This document shows, in pieces, positions 9,785 through 19,827 of a DNA stretch of 64,000 bases. The notes beneath the pieces were generated by a model. That model saw only the letters and a list, made by a program, of their open reading frames with translations, was not told the DNA's origin and searched no databases. Each line of letters begins with the position of its first letter. Within the stretch, counting starts at the first letter, position 1. The position numbers and the translations under genes were made by a program. The stretch is taken from positions 1,674,001 through 1,738,000 of the forward strand of contig NC_057317.1 of assembly GCF_000687475.1 (NCBI RefSeq). The letters are read 5' to 3'. Source of the stretch: Ustilaginoidea virens (taxonomy: Eukaryota > Ascomycota > Sordariomycetes > Hypocreales > Clavicipitaceae).

Positions 9785-12154
9785 GGCAAAATCTGGTGGT
9801 TCCGCCTCGTTTTCAGTAAAGATGTTTGAGAATGTGTACCGTCTTGGATGAAGTGATTTGGTCCACGCCAGACAGGTTGAGGGTCGGTTTACCACTTACA
9901 AGGCTCACCCACTTCAAACAGTAGACCTAGCTATGTAGTTTGAGTGTTTTTTTATCGGCCTGAGTGGTAAGTATTATTTTGGCCGTTGTTTATTAGTCTC
10001 CGTCGATGAGTTCCAGAGGCAGGCGCAGAAGTGGATCACGAGCGAATAAATCGGGGAATTCGAACCCAATATCTGTCCTCTTGCTTTTTCTTTTTTTCTC
10101 TTTTTTTTTTGTTGCGCAAAAAAGGAGTGGCAGGTGAAGCTTCAAGTTGGTATAGCCTCTCACCTGAGGAGGACTGAGCAAAAAGACAACTAAATGAAGG
10201 AAATTGGAAACAAAATCTCTCGAGTCAATGGAAACCACAGAGCTATTTCGAGGAAGAGGAAGGAAAGGGGTCTCAGCAAATAAAGGCATTCTGCCTTTAA
10301 CCGCTCCATAAACTGTAAATCGCATGCCACCCCCACCCTTGCTTCAGTTGACACGGCGAGGGGCCATGGCTCTAGTACCAAGTTGCCAACCCTTAGCTGG
10401 GTGGTAAGGGGAGGGGAGATGAAGCTAGAGTAGTCGTGGATTAGCTGCTTGCGACATGGGGGAAGTGGGTGAGTGGCTTTGCATGGCAACATGGTAACTG
10501 GGACCGGCCGGGGGGGCAACGGCAAAAGGGGTTGGTGAGTTGGTCCAGACCGGGTAAGCCAAGAAAGACATGAAAATGGCTGGAATTCCTCGTAATGCCA
10601 AGGCTGGCATCCCCAGGGGCATGACTTGCGAGGAATGAGAACTCGACAGGCCTGGGTGGGCGCTTGCAAAAAAGCGGCTAAGAGCGTAGTCCCAGCCAAC
10701 CCCAGAGTCCCAACCACAGGCGAGGCTAGTGTCAGCATCTGTCGCTAGTCCCCGGTGTTTGGCTCATCTTGTTGACCCAATCAATTGGCTTGCCCTGAGC
10801 TTATTTTGAAGAACCGACACACGGGTTGCGGAGAGAAGGATGTGCCGGATGACCGTAGTGTTGCCAGTGCAATGCGGCGCCAAGTCCTGCTCATTTCATC
10901 TGTCGCCGCCAAGCAAATAGTATATATAATCTATACTGGAGACTGTAGAGAGACTGAGACGATGGAATTGCGGGGGGACCCTGCGCCTGGATGCTGATGG
11001 GACATCGACTCCCGACTCTCGAGGGAGAAGGTGGCTGGCTGGCTGTTTGCGAAACCAGCGCACGGGATGAGGATTGACGGAACTAGCATTGGAGGAATCA
11101 AGGAGTTGGATGAAGCGCAGGTTTCCATTGTTCATGGAGGCTGCCATGTGCGAAAGATGGCAAAGTCGCATGGCCGAGTACAGAACTACCCAAGGTAGGT
11201 AGGTTAGGTTAGGTTAGGTAGGAGGTAGGTAGTTTATAAGAAACATTTGGCGGGCAAGAAAAGAGCGAACTGCAAGAACAGGATGGTGTAGGTCACATGA
11301 GGTTTTCCTCCCAAAGGAAGCAGGTAAGACACTTGCGCCTTCCATGTCTTGTTTCATCCAGATACTCTTGTCAGTGGGCCTGCAGCTGGCCAATCATTCT
11401 CATGGATAGGCAAGGGCCAGCGCGCACGAGAAAATCAGAGTGCGCCAAAATGTGACGCCAGCTTTATTGGGCTTTATCAGGGAGAAGCGGAGCTTTTGTC
11501 TGGAGATTTGCGAAGAAATCGGAAGGCAAGCGAGAAAAAAAGGGCGTAGCTCTTTCCCGCTTCCCTCTTTAAAATACAGTGAGGCCGTCCTTTAGAGGTA
11601 TATTTTCAGATCAACCCGCGAAAGCCCCAGAGGGAAATAATAAAAAAAAATGCAATCGTGTGAAAATATTCAAGTACAAGAATGGCGGTTAAAGAAGGCG
11701 GTAAAATAAGGCAAAAAAAAAAAACGAGGCAGTAGAACAAGGCAGCCAGGTAAAATAACTGAAAATTATATGCAGAGTCCTTTTCTCAGCCTATTTACAA
11801 ATATATACACTAGAGTGTTATATCTTTGGTCAAGGCCACTTTGCCCTTGATCTTGTATCGCCACCTTGTGATATCTACCAAGTAATTTGTACAAGCCCGG
11901 CATCTTGTTGGCCTCTTGTTGGCCTCTTGTTGGCCTAGCCAACCACCAGACACAACCAATAATAATACCAAGGCTCGATAGCGACTTCCGATCTACTCAA
12001 CTAAAACCAACCAAAAGCACAACCCAAACACAACCCAAACACAACCCAAATACAACCTAAACACCACCTAAACACAACAAGCTATCTGCCTTGTTGTCTG
12101 GTTGTTTGTTTGTTTGTCGTCTTCTGCCAAGTCGTACCTACAGTATACCTAGTG
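9785..12154. other. Intergenic region, AT-rich toward its right end
   Basis: 2.4 kb between the TOS1 start and the end of the 10-cysteine gene. Reading frames here (for example 10190-10738 minus) have biased composition and no recognisable domain. 11192-11233 is a GGTTA/GGTAG repeat; 11446-11480 carries a dispersed-element copy. From about 11560 to 12130 the DNA becomes AT-rich, with tandem GGCCTCTTGTTG units (about 11903-11938) and ACAACCCAAA units (about 12010-12075). Confidence 0.55.
11903..12075. repeat. Two short tandem repeats 3' of the secreted Cys-rich gene
   Basis: Three to four copies of the 12-mer GGCCTCTTGTTG are followed by about five copies of the decamer ACAACCCAAA with slight drift. 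Both lie within 300 bp of the stop of the minus-strand 10-cysteine gene. Confidence 0.75.
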
Positions 12155-12520
12155 CTAGCTAAGGCAGAAGTTTGCGGCCCCAACAGTGACGCCACGCGCG
12201 CCGCAGAAGGCGCGCAGCTTAGCCAGATCGCTGCACATATCTTCGGTAAATATATTATCCGTGGTGCATTTTCCGTCTTTTGAAGCGTCCCGCGCGCAAG
12301 TGCAGGATACCAGATCCTCACACACACCATCAATGAAGAGGTTGCCGGCGCCTGGCGTATAAACTCCCTGAGCCAGGACGATATTGCGCCTGCAGTCCTC
12401 GCACGTGACTATACCTAGTTGACAGCGCCTAACCCAATTGCTTTGGGCCTGTGCGACAGGCACCGACGAGAGGGCAAGAGCAGCCAAGCCGGCAGTTAGG
12501 AACCCAGACACGCTAAGCAT
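12155..12520 (-). CDS. Small secreted cysteine-rich protein (10 Cys), unknown function
   Basis: A 121-residue single-exon gene. The first 26 residues (MLSVSGFLTAGLAALALSSVPVAQA) look like a signal peptide. The mature ~95 residues hold ten cysteines at 33, 40, 43, 67, 73, 75, 85, 96, 106 and 119, an even number fitting five disulfides, including a C-x6-C-x2-C group and a CTC pair. No CFEM, hydrophobin or LysM pattern fits. The size, secretion signal and Cys density resemble fungal effector-like proteins, but no function can be assigned. Its 5' flank has an imperfect GATAGA/GAGAATGG repeat (12525-12585) and its 3' flank is AT-rich and repetitive. Confidence 0.7.
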   Translation of the reverse strand: MLSVSGFLTAGLAALALSSVPVAQAQSNWVRRCQLGIVTCEDCRRNIVLAQGVYTPGAGNLFIDGVCEDLVSCTCARDASKDGKCTTDNIFTEDMCSDLAKLRAFCGARGVTVGAANFCLS

Positions 12521-14297
12521 GGTAAGGATAAGAATAGACGAGAATGGATGAAGATAGACAAGGATAGATGAGAATGGAGGCTAGAAGGGGAGCTTGGTTC
12601 GGTTTTATTCTTCTTCTTCCTTTCTATTGGCGGGTTAGGTTGGTGCTTCCGTGGCCATATCAACCATTATCACTAGCATCATCGCTGTATCTGGACAAAA
12701 GCCCGTTTGGCGGATAAATAAAGTGTCGAAACGCGCCATACTGGGAACTACTTGATGCTTTACGTAATATTCATCACCTCCTGGCGTTCTAGATGACGTC
12801 CTCGTGCCCCTTCCTCCCCCCCCCCCCCCCCCCCCTTGGATGCCCCGAAACAAGAGCCTCGTGTGTGGCCGCTGTAGGTGGCCCGCCTGCCAGCAGTCTA
12901 CACAATAATGCAAATCTATCCATCTAATTCTAGCGTTGATATTTAGACAGGCAGCATCTAAGTCAAACTAATATTTACCTGCCTGGCTACTCCGCTTTCC
13001 CTGTGCCTTTGACACGGAACAATTCGGCGGCACCCTAGTATACTGCGATGCAGAGTATCCGTATATCGATCGACCTTGACGTCAGTATTCCCTGTCAGGC
13101 AACCCCAAGATCATCAGAGGGCATCGGGCCATGGATCCCATGGATCCCGCATTGTCGACCTTGGCTTGGCGTCTTTACAATGGTCTGGTCGTTTGGCCTG
13201 GCCTTTTTGAGCACCGTCGTCCTTTGTTCGCGCAGGATGAGATGATGATGACACGTGGTGGAATCAACTTCCCGCACAATCTCCAACGGTATTTTTCCGC
13301 TGGTTTCCGTCGAAAGCGCCAGTTCGGTCTACGGAGAACTCCGTCCTCGGGGTTAAGAATCGTCGGCGTGGTGGTGACGGCAGGCAAGTGTGTCTGGTGC
13401 GCGGCGCAGAATGGGAACAGTAATACATACTAATAGTATGTAAGAAAGGACCGGCGCGTGTACAAGCTCTCCACATGGCAGCGACCGTGGCCATGCGGTG
13501 GGGGGCAAAACGAGCAAGCAGCATACATGCAGGTAGCCTCCACCGAAAGGAAGAAAGCAACCACCAGGCGCGGGCCTCTTTTGCATTTGGCAGCAGGTGT
13601 TTTTGGCTGGTGACGTGAAAAGGAGCAAGCAACGTTGAAGCAAGCAACATGAAGCAAGCAACATGAAGCAAGCAACACGAAGAAGGCAACACGAAGCAGG
13701 CACCAGCCCTATTATGCCTTAGCGTACCGGCCGGTACAGCAGCGGGAAGAAGGACAAAAAAAAACCTTGTTGCCTGCCTCCCGCCAAGCCGTCGAATTCT
13801 AATCCAGCCTCATGCCCAACCACTGGTGGATTTTCCTCTTTTCTTCCCCCCCCCCCGTCGGAAATGTCTGACTCGCACTGCCGTCTGCCGAACGACTTCG
13901 CTTCGTTCGTCCGCTTGTTTCACAACACCGGGCTGCGGACTTCGGACAAGCCACAGTGAGCTCCAAGCTCCACCTGGCATCGCCAACCCTCCGTCGTTGC
14001 GTCCACGAGAATGACAACACATTGCGATTCTGCATCGTACGGCGGCGCAAATTCTCGTAGTCGTCCAAAAGGCCCATGAGTAAGAAACCCATTTTTTTCT
14101 CATAGAGTGGCGGGGAATGCCGGCGACCCGGCAGCTTGGAGCAAGTGTCGGGGATAATATAAAACCTCGTCGTCTTTGCCGTGCATTTAGCATGGAGATG
14201 GAGGAGCTGCACCTGCACCTGCACCTGCACACTCGACCTCCTGCACAAGACGTTGAGAGCCCACCAAAAGGAAGAGGACGGCAGTAAAAAAAAAAGG
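12521..14297. other. Divergent intergenic region between two secreted-protein genes
   Basis: 1.8 kb. Contains a C20 run (12816-12835), a cluster of 15-bp GAAGCAAGCAACAT-like units (13622-13702), a C-rich run near 13850 and CTGCAC hexamers (about 14206-14230) just before the + strand gene. No gene supported. Confidence 0.55.
13622..13702. repeat. 15-bp tandem repeat, about five units
   Basis: Imperfect units of GAAGCAAGCAACATG, drifting to CACGAAGAAGGCAA at the right end. Confidence 0.8.
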
Positions 14298-15522
14298 ATG
14301 GTGTATCGACAAGGTCTCTACGTCTTGGCCGCTTGGGCCTCGCTGGGCAGCGTCGCCCTGGCCATAACCCCCCACTGCAGCAAGATCACGCAGCTGGAAT
14401 TCAGCATCCAGTTCGCCAACAACTGGTTCGCCGGAACATGGGATCGCGTCGGCGTCAGTATAGGACGTCCAGATAGTCTTCGTTGGGTTCCCATCTCGGA
14501 TGGCGCTTCGGCCGGCGACAGGAAATCCGTCAGCATTGACATGAACCACGTCTTTGGAGCACCCCAGTTTGACCTTAAAGACCACTTATCTTTTGGCCTT
14601 GGAGTCCAGGCAACGTACGGCGTTCACGCCACCAATGATGCCTTTGAAATCAAAGGTACGCCAAACCCGAGCCTGGCCCCAACTCCCTCCCCAGCGGGCG
14701 CATGAAAAAGAGGGGAGAAAGGGGGGGGGGGGGGGGGGGGGAGAGAGAACAAGAAAAAGAGAAAAAACAGATTGAAAGGTTGAAAAGCTGGAGAGAGCTG
14801 AAACCTCCAAACTAGACATTACTCTTCGCGGAACGTGCGTCGAACCCGGCCTCACCGTTGAGCGAACCGTCATCGTCAACCAAGTCTATCGGCATCCCGC
14901 TCAGGGGAGTGGATTCCTCGCGCCCTACGAGGTAAAGCAGGTAGGCCAGATCGTCTCTCTCAACCCCGAGGCCTGGTTCATCTCCGGCACCACCATCCTC
15001 AACGCCAAGGGCCCCGTCTACATCAACATCGGCATGTCCGAGGCTCTTGCAAACGCCGTGCACAAGCAGTACCCCACCGACACCTGGCACAGCTTGGGCT
15101 TGACCAAGAGAGGCGACAGCTACGTCTTCACCTGCGGCGCCAAAGACCCCGACGAGAAGCGGGTAAAGGAAGCGTGCTGGATGTCGCCCTTCAACCACGA
15201 GGATCACGACATACTGATCCACCAGACCGAGGTGCTGCCTTCGCAAGCCGCAAACTTCTGCAAGCCCAATCCCGACATGCTGGTCCCCACGGACGCCGTC
15301 TGCGCCGATGCCAAGTACGCCCAGGTGCTCGGCAAGATCATGCAGACGGCCGGCTTGAACTGCCCCGGCCCGGGGACGTCCTCGTGCAAGACCACGTACG
15401 TGGTGAATGCGTATTTCACCTGGCACAATGACATGTACGGGTCGACCATTTTCAGCCCCTCTGGAACCATTGCTTGGGCCTATTGGGCGGATGGAGCCAC
15501 CAACACCTGTTCGCTTTGCTGA
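14298..15522 (+). CDS. Secreted two-part protein with beta-rich N-terminal domain, function unknown
   Basis: Two exons, 14298-14655 and 14816-15522, joined across a 160-bp intron; product 354 residues. Residues 1-22 are a signal peptide. Residues ~25-135 (ITQLEFSIQFANNWFAGTWDRVGVSI...DHLSFGLGVQ...DAFEIKDITLRGTC) have the alternating strand look of a PLAT/jelly-roll domain and resemble the accessory domain found beside some secreted fungal enterotoxin-like proteins; no ADP-ribosyltransferase part is present here. Residues ~136-354 form a second Cys-rich domain (FTCGAK, KEACWM, NFCKPNPD, VCADAKY, NCPG, SCKTTY, CSLC end) that I cannot assign. The join AFEIK-D-ITLRGTCV is smooth. The intron holds G21. 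Secretion is well supported; the role is open. Confidence 0.75.
14656..14815 (+). repeat. Intron with a G21 homopolymer and purine tract
   Basis: Donor GTACGC, branch-like GCTGAAAC, acceptor ACTAG. 14721-14741 is 21 consecutive G in a ~75-bp purine-only stretch. Confidence 0.75.
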
Positions 15523-15936
15523 ACATGTACATATGCTCCCGAGGGGGCGCATCTTGTCTGCGCAAGGAATGAAAACCACGAACGAGCACATGAGACATGG
15601 ATAGGACAATTTGTGGAAGCGTTGGGAGTGTATGCAAGCATCCCGAAATTTGGACGGCATAGAAAAGTATACAATTAATAGAAGCATGTTTTTTTTTTTG
15701 ATCGAGGTATAGTAGAACGGGACTCTCTGCTGTTGCGTACAAGCTATGTACCTCAGTCATGCATGCATGCCTTAAGGAGTCCTCGACTAGCCACATCCCG
15801 ATTCCCATTTTCTCATCGGCATCAGAACAGCACCCCTCCCCGCCGGCATCTCTTCCCCTGTCCCCTTCCCTTCTCTTCAAACAGCGGGGTTTTGCGCCCC
15901 CGAACCTGGAGCACCTTGCCACATGCCGCGGTACGT
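15523..15936. other. Convergent intergenic region
   Basis: 414 bp with an 11-T run near 15688 and pyrimidine-rich sequence at 15780-15900; the 3' ends of two genes meet here. No gene seen. Confidence 0.55.
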
Positions 15937-18108
15937 CTAGTCCCCCAATCCTGCCCATTCATCGTCGCCTCCACCGTCGCCGTGCCCTCCCCGCATCCTC
16001 CTGCGCTTGTTCGCGTCCATCGCGCCCTTTCTGTTGTGCTCCTTTGTCCGCTCGTAGCCGCTCTTGGACGTAATCTTGGCTTTGCCGCCGCCGCCGCCGC
16101 CGCCACTGCGCCGTGACGCCACCCCCTTCTCCCGGAGCATCTTCCGATCCGCCTTGGCGACCTTGGGCAGAGCGTCCAGCAGCCATTTCTGGACGCTGGC
16201 CTCGTCGCCCGTCCTGCCCGCCTGCTTCTCGCTCGCGGCAATGACGTTGGCGACCGTCTTGACAAAGGGTATGTCGTCCTTGGTGTAAAACGTCACGGCC
16301 ACGCCGCCCAGGCGACCGGCTCGTCCCGTCCGCCCGGCGCGGTGGACGTAGGCGGCCGCCGACCCCGGCACGTCAAAGTTGACGACGCCGTTGACGCCGG
16401 CAAAGTCCACGCCGCGGGCCAGCACGTCGGTCGTGATGAGGACCCAGATCTCGCCCGCGCGGAACCTGCGCATAACGGCCGATCGGGCCGAATCGGCGAG
16501 GGCGCTGTGCAACGCCGCGATCCTCGACGGGCCCCCTGCCTCGAGGGGGATGTCGTACTTGAGCTCCTCGTGCAGGGCCGCGGCTCGATCGATGGTCTGC
16601 GTGAAGACCAGGAAGGGGGGTCGGAGCGGCGGGCCCGAGTCGTCGCTGCCGGCGGGGTGCAACAGTTGGCGCAGGGCCAGGAGCTTGCCTTGCTCGCTCG
16701 CCGTGTAGGTGAGCTTGTGTACGATGTTGGGGACGGCCGTGTCCTTCAATCCCACAACGAGCCGGACAAGAGGTCTCGCTTCTGTTGCCGCCGTCCGGGC
16801 CCGAGCCTCCAGTTGCTCCGTGACCAGCGATTCAATGTTGGAGCCCATTGTGGCGGACCAGAACGAGAGGCGCAGCTCGTTGCTGGTGCATGCGGACCAC
16901 AACTCAAGAGTCTGCTCTCTGAACAGCGGGTCCAGTAAGACGTCGGCCTCGTCGAGGACTAGATGGCGGACGGTCGGGAGGACCTTGCGGGTGCCGGCAG
17001 GCCCAGAGTTTAAAAAGTTGAGCAGCAGAGTCGGGGTCGTCACTAGAATATCCGTCTTGGTCTCGGGGTGAGGTTTGTTTTTTTTACCGCTTTTCATCCT
17101 CGGCCCCTTTCCCTGCTCCGAAGCAATGACAGAATCGCCGTCGGACTCGCCTTCCTCGTCTTCATCCGAACTGTCCTCAGCGACATGTTGTTGTTGTTGT
17201 TGTTGTGGTTCTTGTGGTTGTTGCTGCTCCGCGGCCAGCTGCGTCGTCTTCTTCATGGCCACAATCTTGAGGCCCGTTCCCTGCATGAGCTTGGTTCCCT
17301 CGTTCACAATCTGGTGAACCAGTTCCCTGGTGGGCGCCAAAATCACAGCCTCAACCTCCCGGATGCCGTGCAATTCTTCCCGTGCTCGTCTCTTCATGAT
17401 GTCGTTGATGGCGGGAATTAGAAAGCTGATGGTCTTGCCGCTTCCCGTAGGGGCGACTGCGAGGAAGTCGATGCCATTTTTCACGTCCTCCCCGTCTGCC
17501 AACGCGAGGTCTGGACGCAGCAGCAGCGGTAAGCTGCCCATCTGGACCTCTGTGGGGAGGCGATAACCCTGACGGACCAGATTGTCGACAACCGTTGGAG
17601 ATACGCCGTACGTGGTCGGCAAATCCGCAAATGATTCCATTGGCTGCGGGAAAAGGTGCTTCCTTTCCCCCTTGTTCTCCTCCGGAAGGTCATTGTGCTT
17701 CTTCTTGGGCTTTTTCACCTTTTTTTTCTCCCGGGGCTTCGACAGCAAGGTGATCTTGAGCCGATGCGACCGTAGCAGCTGTCGACACTGCTCCCCTGAT
17801 AGTTTCACCGCCGGCGCCGGAGGAGGCGGGCTTCGTGCTCGTTGGGCAGGTGCGCGCTCCGCCGGTTCGCTCGAGGCCGTCTCTGCTGGGGTTGGGCCGA
17901 AGAAGTCGACAACGGGGAGCTCGGCGGTCGGAGCGTCTCGATCCTCTTGGCCAGCACGCTTGCGCTTCGTCCCACGGGCCTCATCGTGGTAGAGTTGCGG
18001 GTTGGGCTGGGCTCCGGCCGACGGCAATTGGCGCGTGGCATTCTGCTTGGAGGTGGCGTTTCTTGCGGTTTTCTTGGTCCCGCGGGACAAGACTTTGAAA
18101 ATGTCCAT
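15937..18108 (-). CDS. ROK1: ATP-dependent DEAD-box RNA helicase ROK1 (DDX52)
   Basis: A 723-residue single-exon gene. Rok1 is a nucleolar helicase needed for early 18S rRNA processing and small-subunit assembly. The core is complete: Q-motif GYRLPTEVQ (181-189), motif I APTGSGKT (219-226), Ia APTRELVHQI (258-), II DEAD (386-389), III SAT (418-420), then TTDVLARGVDF and HRAGRTGRAGR. The ROK1-type lead (DLPTTYGVSPTVVDNLVRQGY) and the basic N-terminal part support ROK1 over other DEAD proteins. Between motifs Ia and II lies a ~60-residue Gln-rich then acidic insertion (292-345). The C-terminus is Gly/Arg/Lys-rich (SGGGGGGG, ANKRRRMRGG). It faces the secreted-protein gene tail to tail. Confidence 0.93.
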   Translation of the reverse strand: MDIFKVLSRGTKKTARNATSKQNATRQLPSAGAQPNPQLYHDEARGTKRKRAGQEDRDAPTAELPVVDFFGPTPAETASSEPAERAPAQRARSPPPPAPAVKLSGEQCRQLLRSHRLKITLLSKPREKKKVKKPKKKHNDLPEENKGERKHLFPQPMESFADLPTTYGVSPTVVDNLVRQGYRLPTEVQMGSLPLLLRPDLALADGEDVKNGIDFLAVAPTGSGKTISFLIPAINDIMKRRAREELHGIREVEAVILAPTRELVHQIVNEGTKLMQGTGLKIVAMKKTTQLAAEQQQPQEPQQQQQQHVAEDSSDEDEEGESDGDSVIASEQGKGPRMKSGKKNKPHPETKTDILVTTPTLLLNFLNSGPAGTRKVLPTVRHLVLDEADVLLDPLFREQTLELWSACTSNELRLSFWSATMGSNIESLVTEQLEARARTAATEARPLVRLVVGLKDTAVPNIVHKLTYTASEQGKLLALRQLLHPAGSDDSGPPLRPPFLVFTQTIDRAAALHEELKYDIPLEAGGPSRIAALHSALADSARSAVMRRFRAGEIWVLITTDVLARGVDFAGVNGVVNFDVPGSAAAYVHRAGRTGRAGRLGGVAVTFYTKDDIPFVKTVANVIAASEKQAGRTGDEASVQKWLLDALPKVAKADRKMLREKGVASRRSGGGGGGGKAKITSKSGYERTKEHNRKGAMDANKRRRMRGGHGDGGGDDEWAGLGD

Positions 18109-18462
18109 TTGACGCTAAAGAAGCATGGTAATCGCCGGCGCTTCGCTGTCTTGCTTGGTATGAGAAAAACAAGGCAGATGATGACTGACGGGTCAGGAGG
18201 CTACGGCGGGAGATTGGGCGTGGAAATTTTTGCAACGTTCCGACCCAGTATGACGCTGGCAGCCTTGCAGGCGAGGCTGCGGCCGAGGTGGGTCCTCACA
18301 CTGACTCCACTCCGTACTTCGGGTTACTGCGGAGTACGCGGTACTCCGTATATGTAGCGGTACGTAAGATGTCAAATGACGCCACACAGTGTGGCTGGAA
18401 CAATTCGCAGCAGTCATTATGCCCGGACAGCATATGGTTGCTGACACTGAGAGGTCAACCGG

Positions 18463-18501
<39 letters not shown>

Positions 18502-18686
18502 CATATATGCCTATATATACCGTAGATGGCTCTTTGATCCTCTGAGGAAAGGGGGAAAAAAATAAAATAAAATAAAATAAAAAACCCCTGGACCTGCGCT
18601 CATCACAAACCAGAAACAAACACGCCCACCGCCAGCCGCCCTCACCAGCAAAGTCCCTGGCCTGCTTCACTGCTTCACTCCCTCAC
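18109..18686. other. Intergenic region ROK1/PIG-P with T35 tract
   Basis: Upstream of ROK1 and downstream of PIG-P. It holds three near copies of ACTCCGTA / GGAGTACG (18309-18354), 35 consecutive T (18467-18501) and AAAATA units (18557-18582). No gene seen. Confidence 0.6.
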
Positions 18687-19427
18687 TCACTGCTTCACAA
18701 CCCCACGACGCGTGCACCAGTCCTCGTCACTGCCCTCCCTCCCCTCCCCGTACAGGACCTCGCAAACGCCCGCCAGCGGAATGTCCATGACGGCGTCCGT
18801 CCCCTCGTTCCATATCTCCCTCCACCTCAGCCTCCCGCCGCCGTCGCACTTCCTCTCCCTCTTCCTGCTCCCCCTCAGCCTCCCCTTGGCGTCAATGACG
18901 GCCAGCTTGCCCGCCCCGTCCACCACCGTCTCCACGCTGCTCACGGGCACCGTCAGCGCCTCGGCGTTGTAGGCCGCCAGCGCCACGTAGATGTAGCACA
19001 GGAGCATGACGATAAAGGCCGGGATGGCCAGCGCCCACCACCGGTTCGGGTAGTAGTAGATGCCCAGGGCGTGCAGGAACGGCGACGGCAGGTAGCTCCA
19101 CAGGAGGTACATGAGGAAGGTGAGGCTGCTGAAGAGGTACAGCACGAAGCCGTAGTACTCGTACGTGGGGACCTTGGGCGCCGCGCGGGGCACCGGCGCC
19201 AGGTTGTTGTCGTCGTCGGACGGGTCGGGCGTCGTCGGCCGCGACGGGCGCAGCAGCGACGTGAGCGAGGGCGAGGGCGGGAGGGGGGTGGGCGGCCGGC
19301 CGTAAAAGGGCGGCGCGAAGTAGGGCTGCGAGAGCGGTCGGCGGGGGGGGTCGTCGTGGTCGGAGCTGGATTCGGAGAGTTGGTTGTCCGAGAGGTAGTC
19401 GGAGTCTTCTTCGGAAGATGTGGACAT
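18687..19427 (-). CDS. GPI19: GPI-GlcNAc transferase subunit PIG-P / GPI19
   Basis: A 246-residue protein. The PIG-P domain is at about 93-156: YEYYGFVLYLFSSLTFLMYLLWSYLPSPFL (first membrane helix), ALGIYYYPNRWWALAIPAFIVMLLCYIYVALAAYN (second helix). PIG-P is a small ER-membrane subunit of the complex that transfers GlcNAc from UDP-GlcNAc to phosphatidylinositol, the first step of GPI-anchor synthesis. The N-terminal 90 residues are acidic and Pro-rich. After the helices comes a hydrophilic tail including a basic patch (GSRKRERKCDGGGRLRWREIW) and a conserved-looking MDIPLAGVCEVLYG. No intron needed. Confidence 0.9.
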   Translation of the reverse strand: MSTSSEEDSDYLSDNQLSESSSDHDDPPRRPLSQPYFAPPFYGRPPTPLPPSPSLTSLLRPSRPTTPDPSDDDNNLAPVPRAAPKVPTYEYYGFVLYLFSSLTFLMYLLWSYLPSPFLHALGIYYYPNRWWALAIPAFIVMLLCYIYVALAAYNAEALTVPVSSVETVVDGAGKLAVIDAKGRLRGSRKRERKCDGGGRLRWREIWNEGTDAVMDIPLAGVCEVLYGEGREGSDEDWCTRRGVVKQ

Positions 19428-19827
19428 GGTGGGTTGGGGGGGGTGTTGGCTCGACGGACTGCGGGGATGGTGATGGTGATGGGAGGTGGTGATGGAGTTT
19501 ACAGGTTACATGCATGGTAGGTTGGCCTTGGCTGATGACCCGTCAACCGTCTGCCAAAACACCAATTACACGGAAAAAAAAAACCACTTCGCCACGCCAA
19601 TCGACAGCATCTCTCGAAAAGCGCCTGGAGGAATGAAAAAAAAATAATATTTTAATATCTTTTTTTTTTCAAGTCATTTGTACATCTTTTCCCCCTTTGC
19701 AACCCCCCCCAAAACAAGAACCTCGGCCCCCCTTCCCGCCCTTTCTCAGGACACGACTTTCACAAAAACGCTGCGCTGGTATAATCGGTCTTGCATCTGT
19801 GATACATGATTTTTTTGCTCCGTTTTG
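19428..19827. other. Intergenic region PIG-P/VPS8
   Basis: 400 bp, AT-rich with A/T runs at 19575, 19640 and 19660; the promoter of PIG-P and the 3' end of VPS8. No gene seen. Confidence 0.5.

Noticed and set aside
10190..10738. 182-codon minus-strand frame between TOS1 and the 10-Cys gene
   Set aside because: No domain, no credible signal or splice context, Pro/Leu-rich composition matching the local DNA; treated as chance.
11192..11233. Telomere-like GGTTA repeat
   Set aside because: Only four units of a five-base repeat inside a gene-bearing region, not the TTAGGG array of fungal telomeres; more likely a variant of the TACCTA motif.
12635..12913. 92-codon minus-strand frame with poly-Gly
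   Set aside because: The poly-Gly comes from a C20 homopolymer; no signal peptide or domain.
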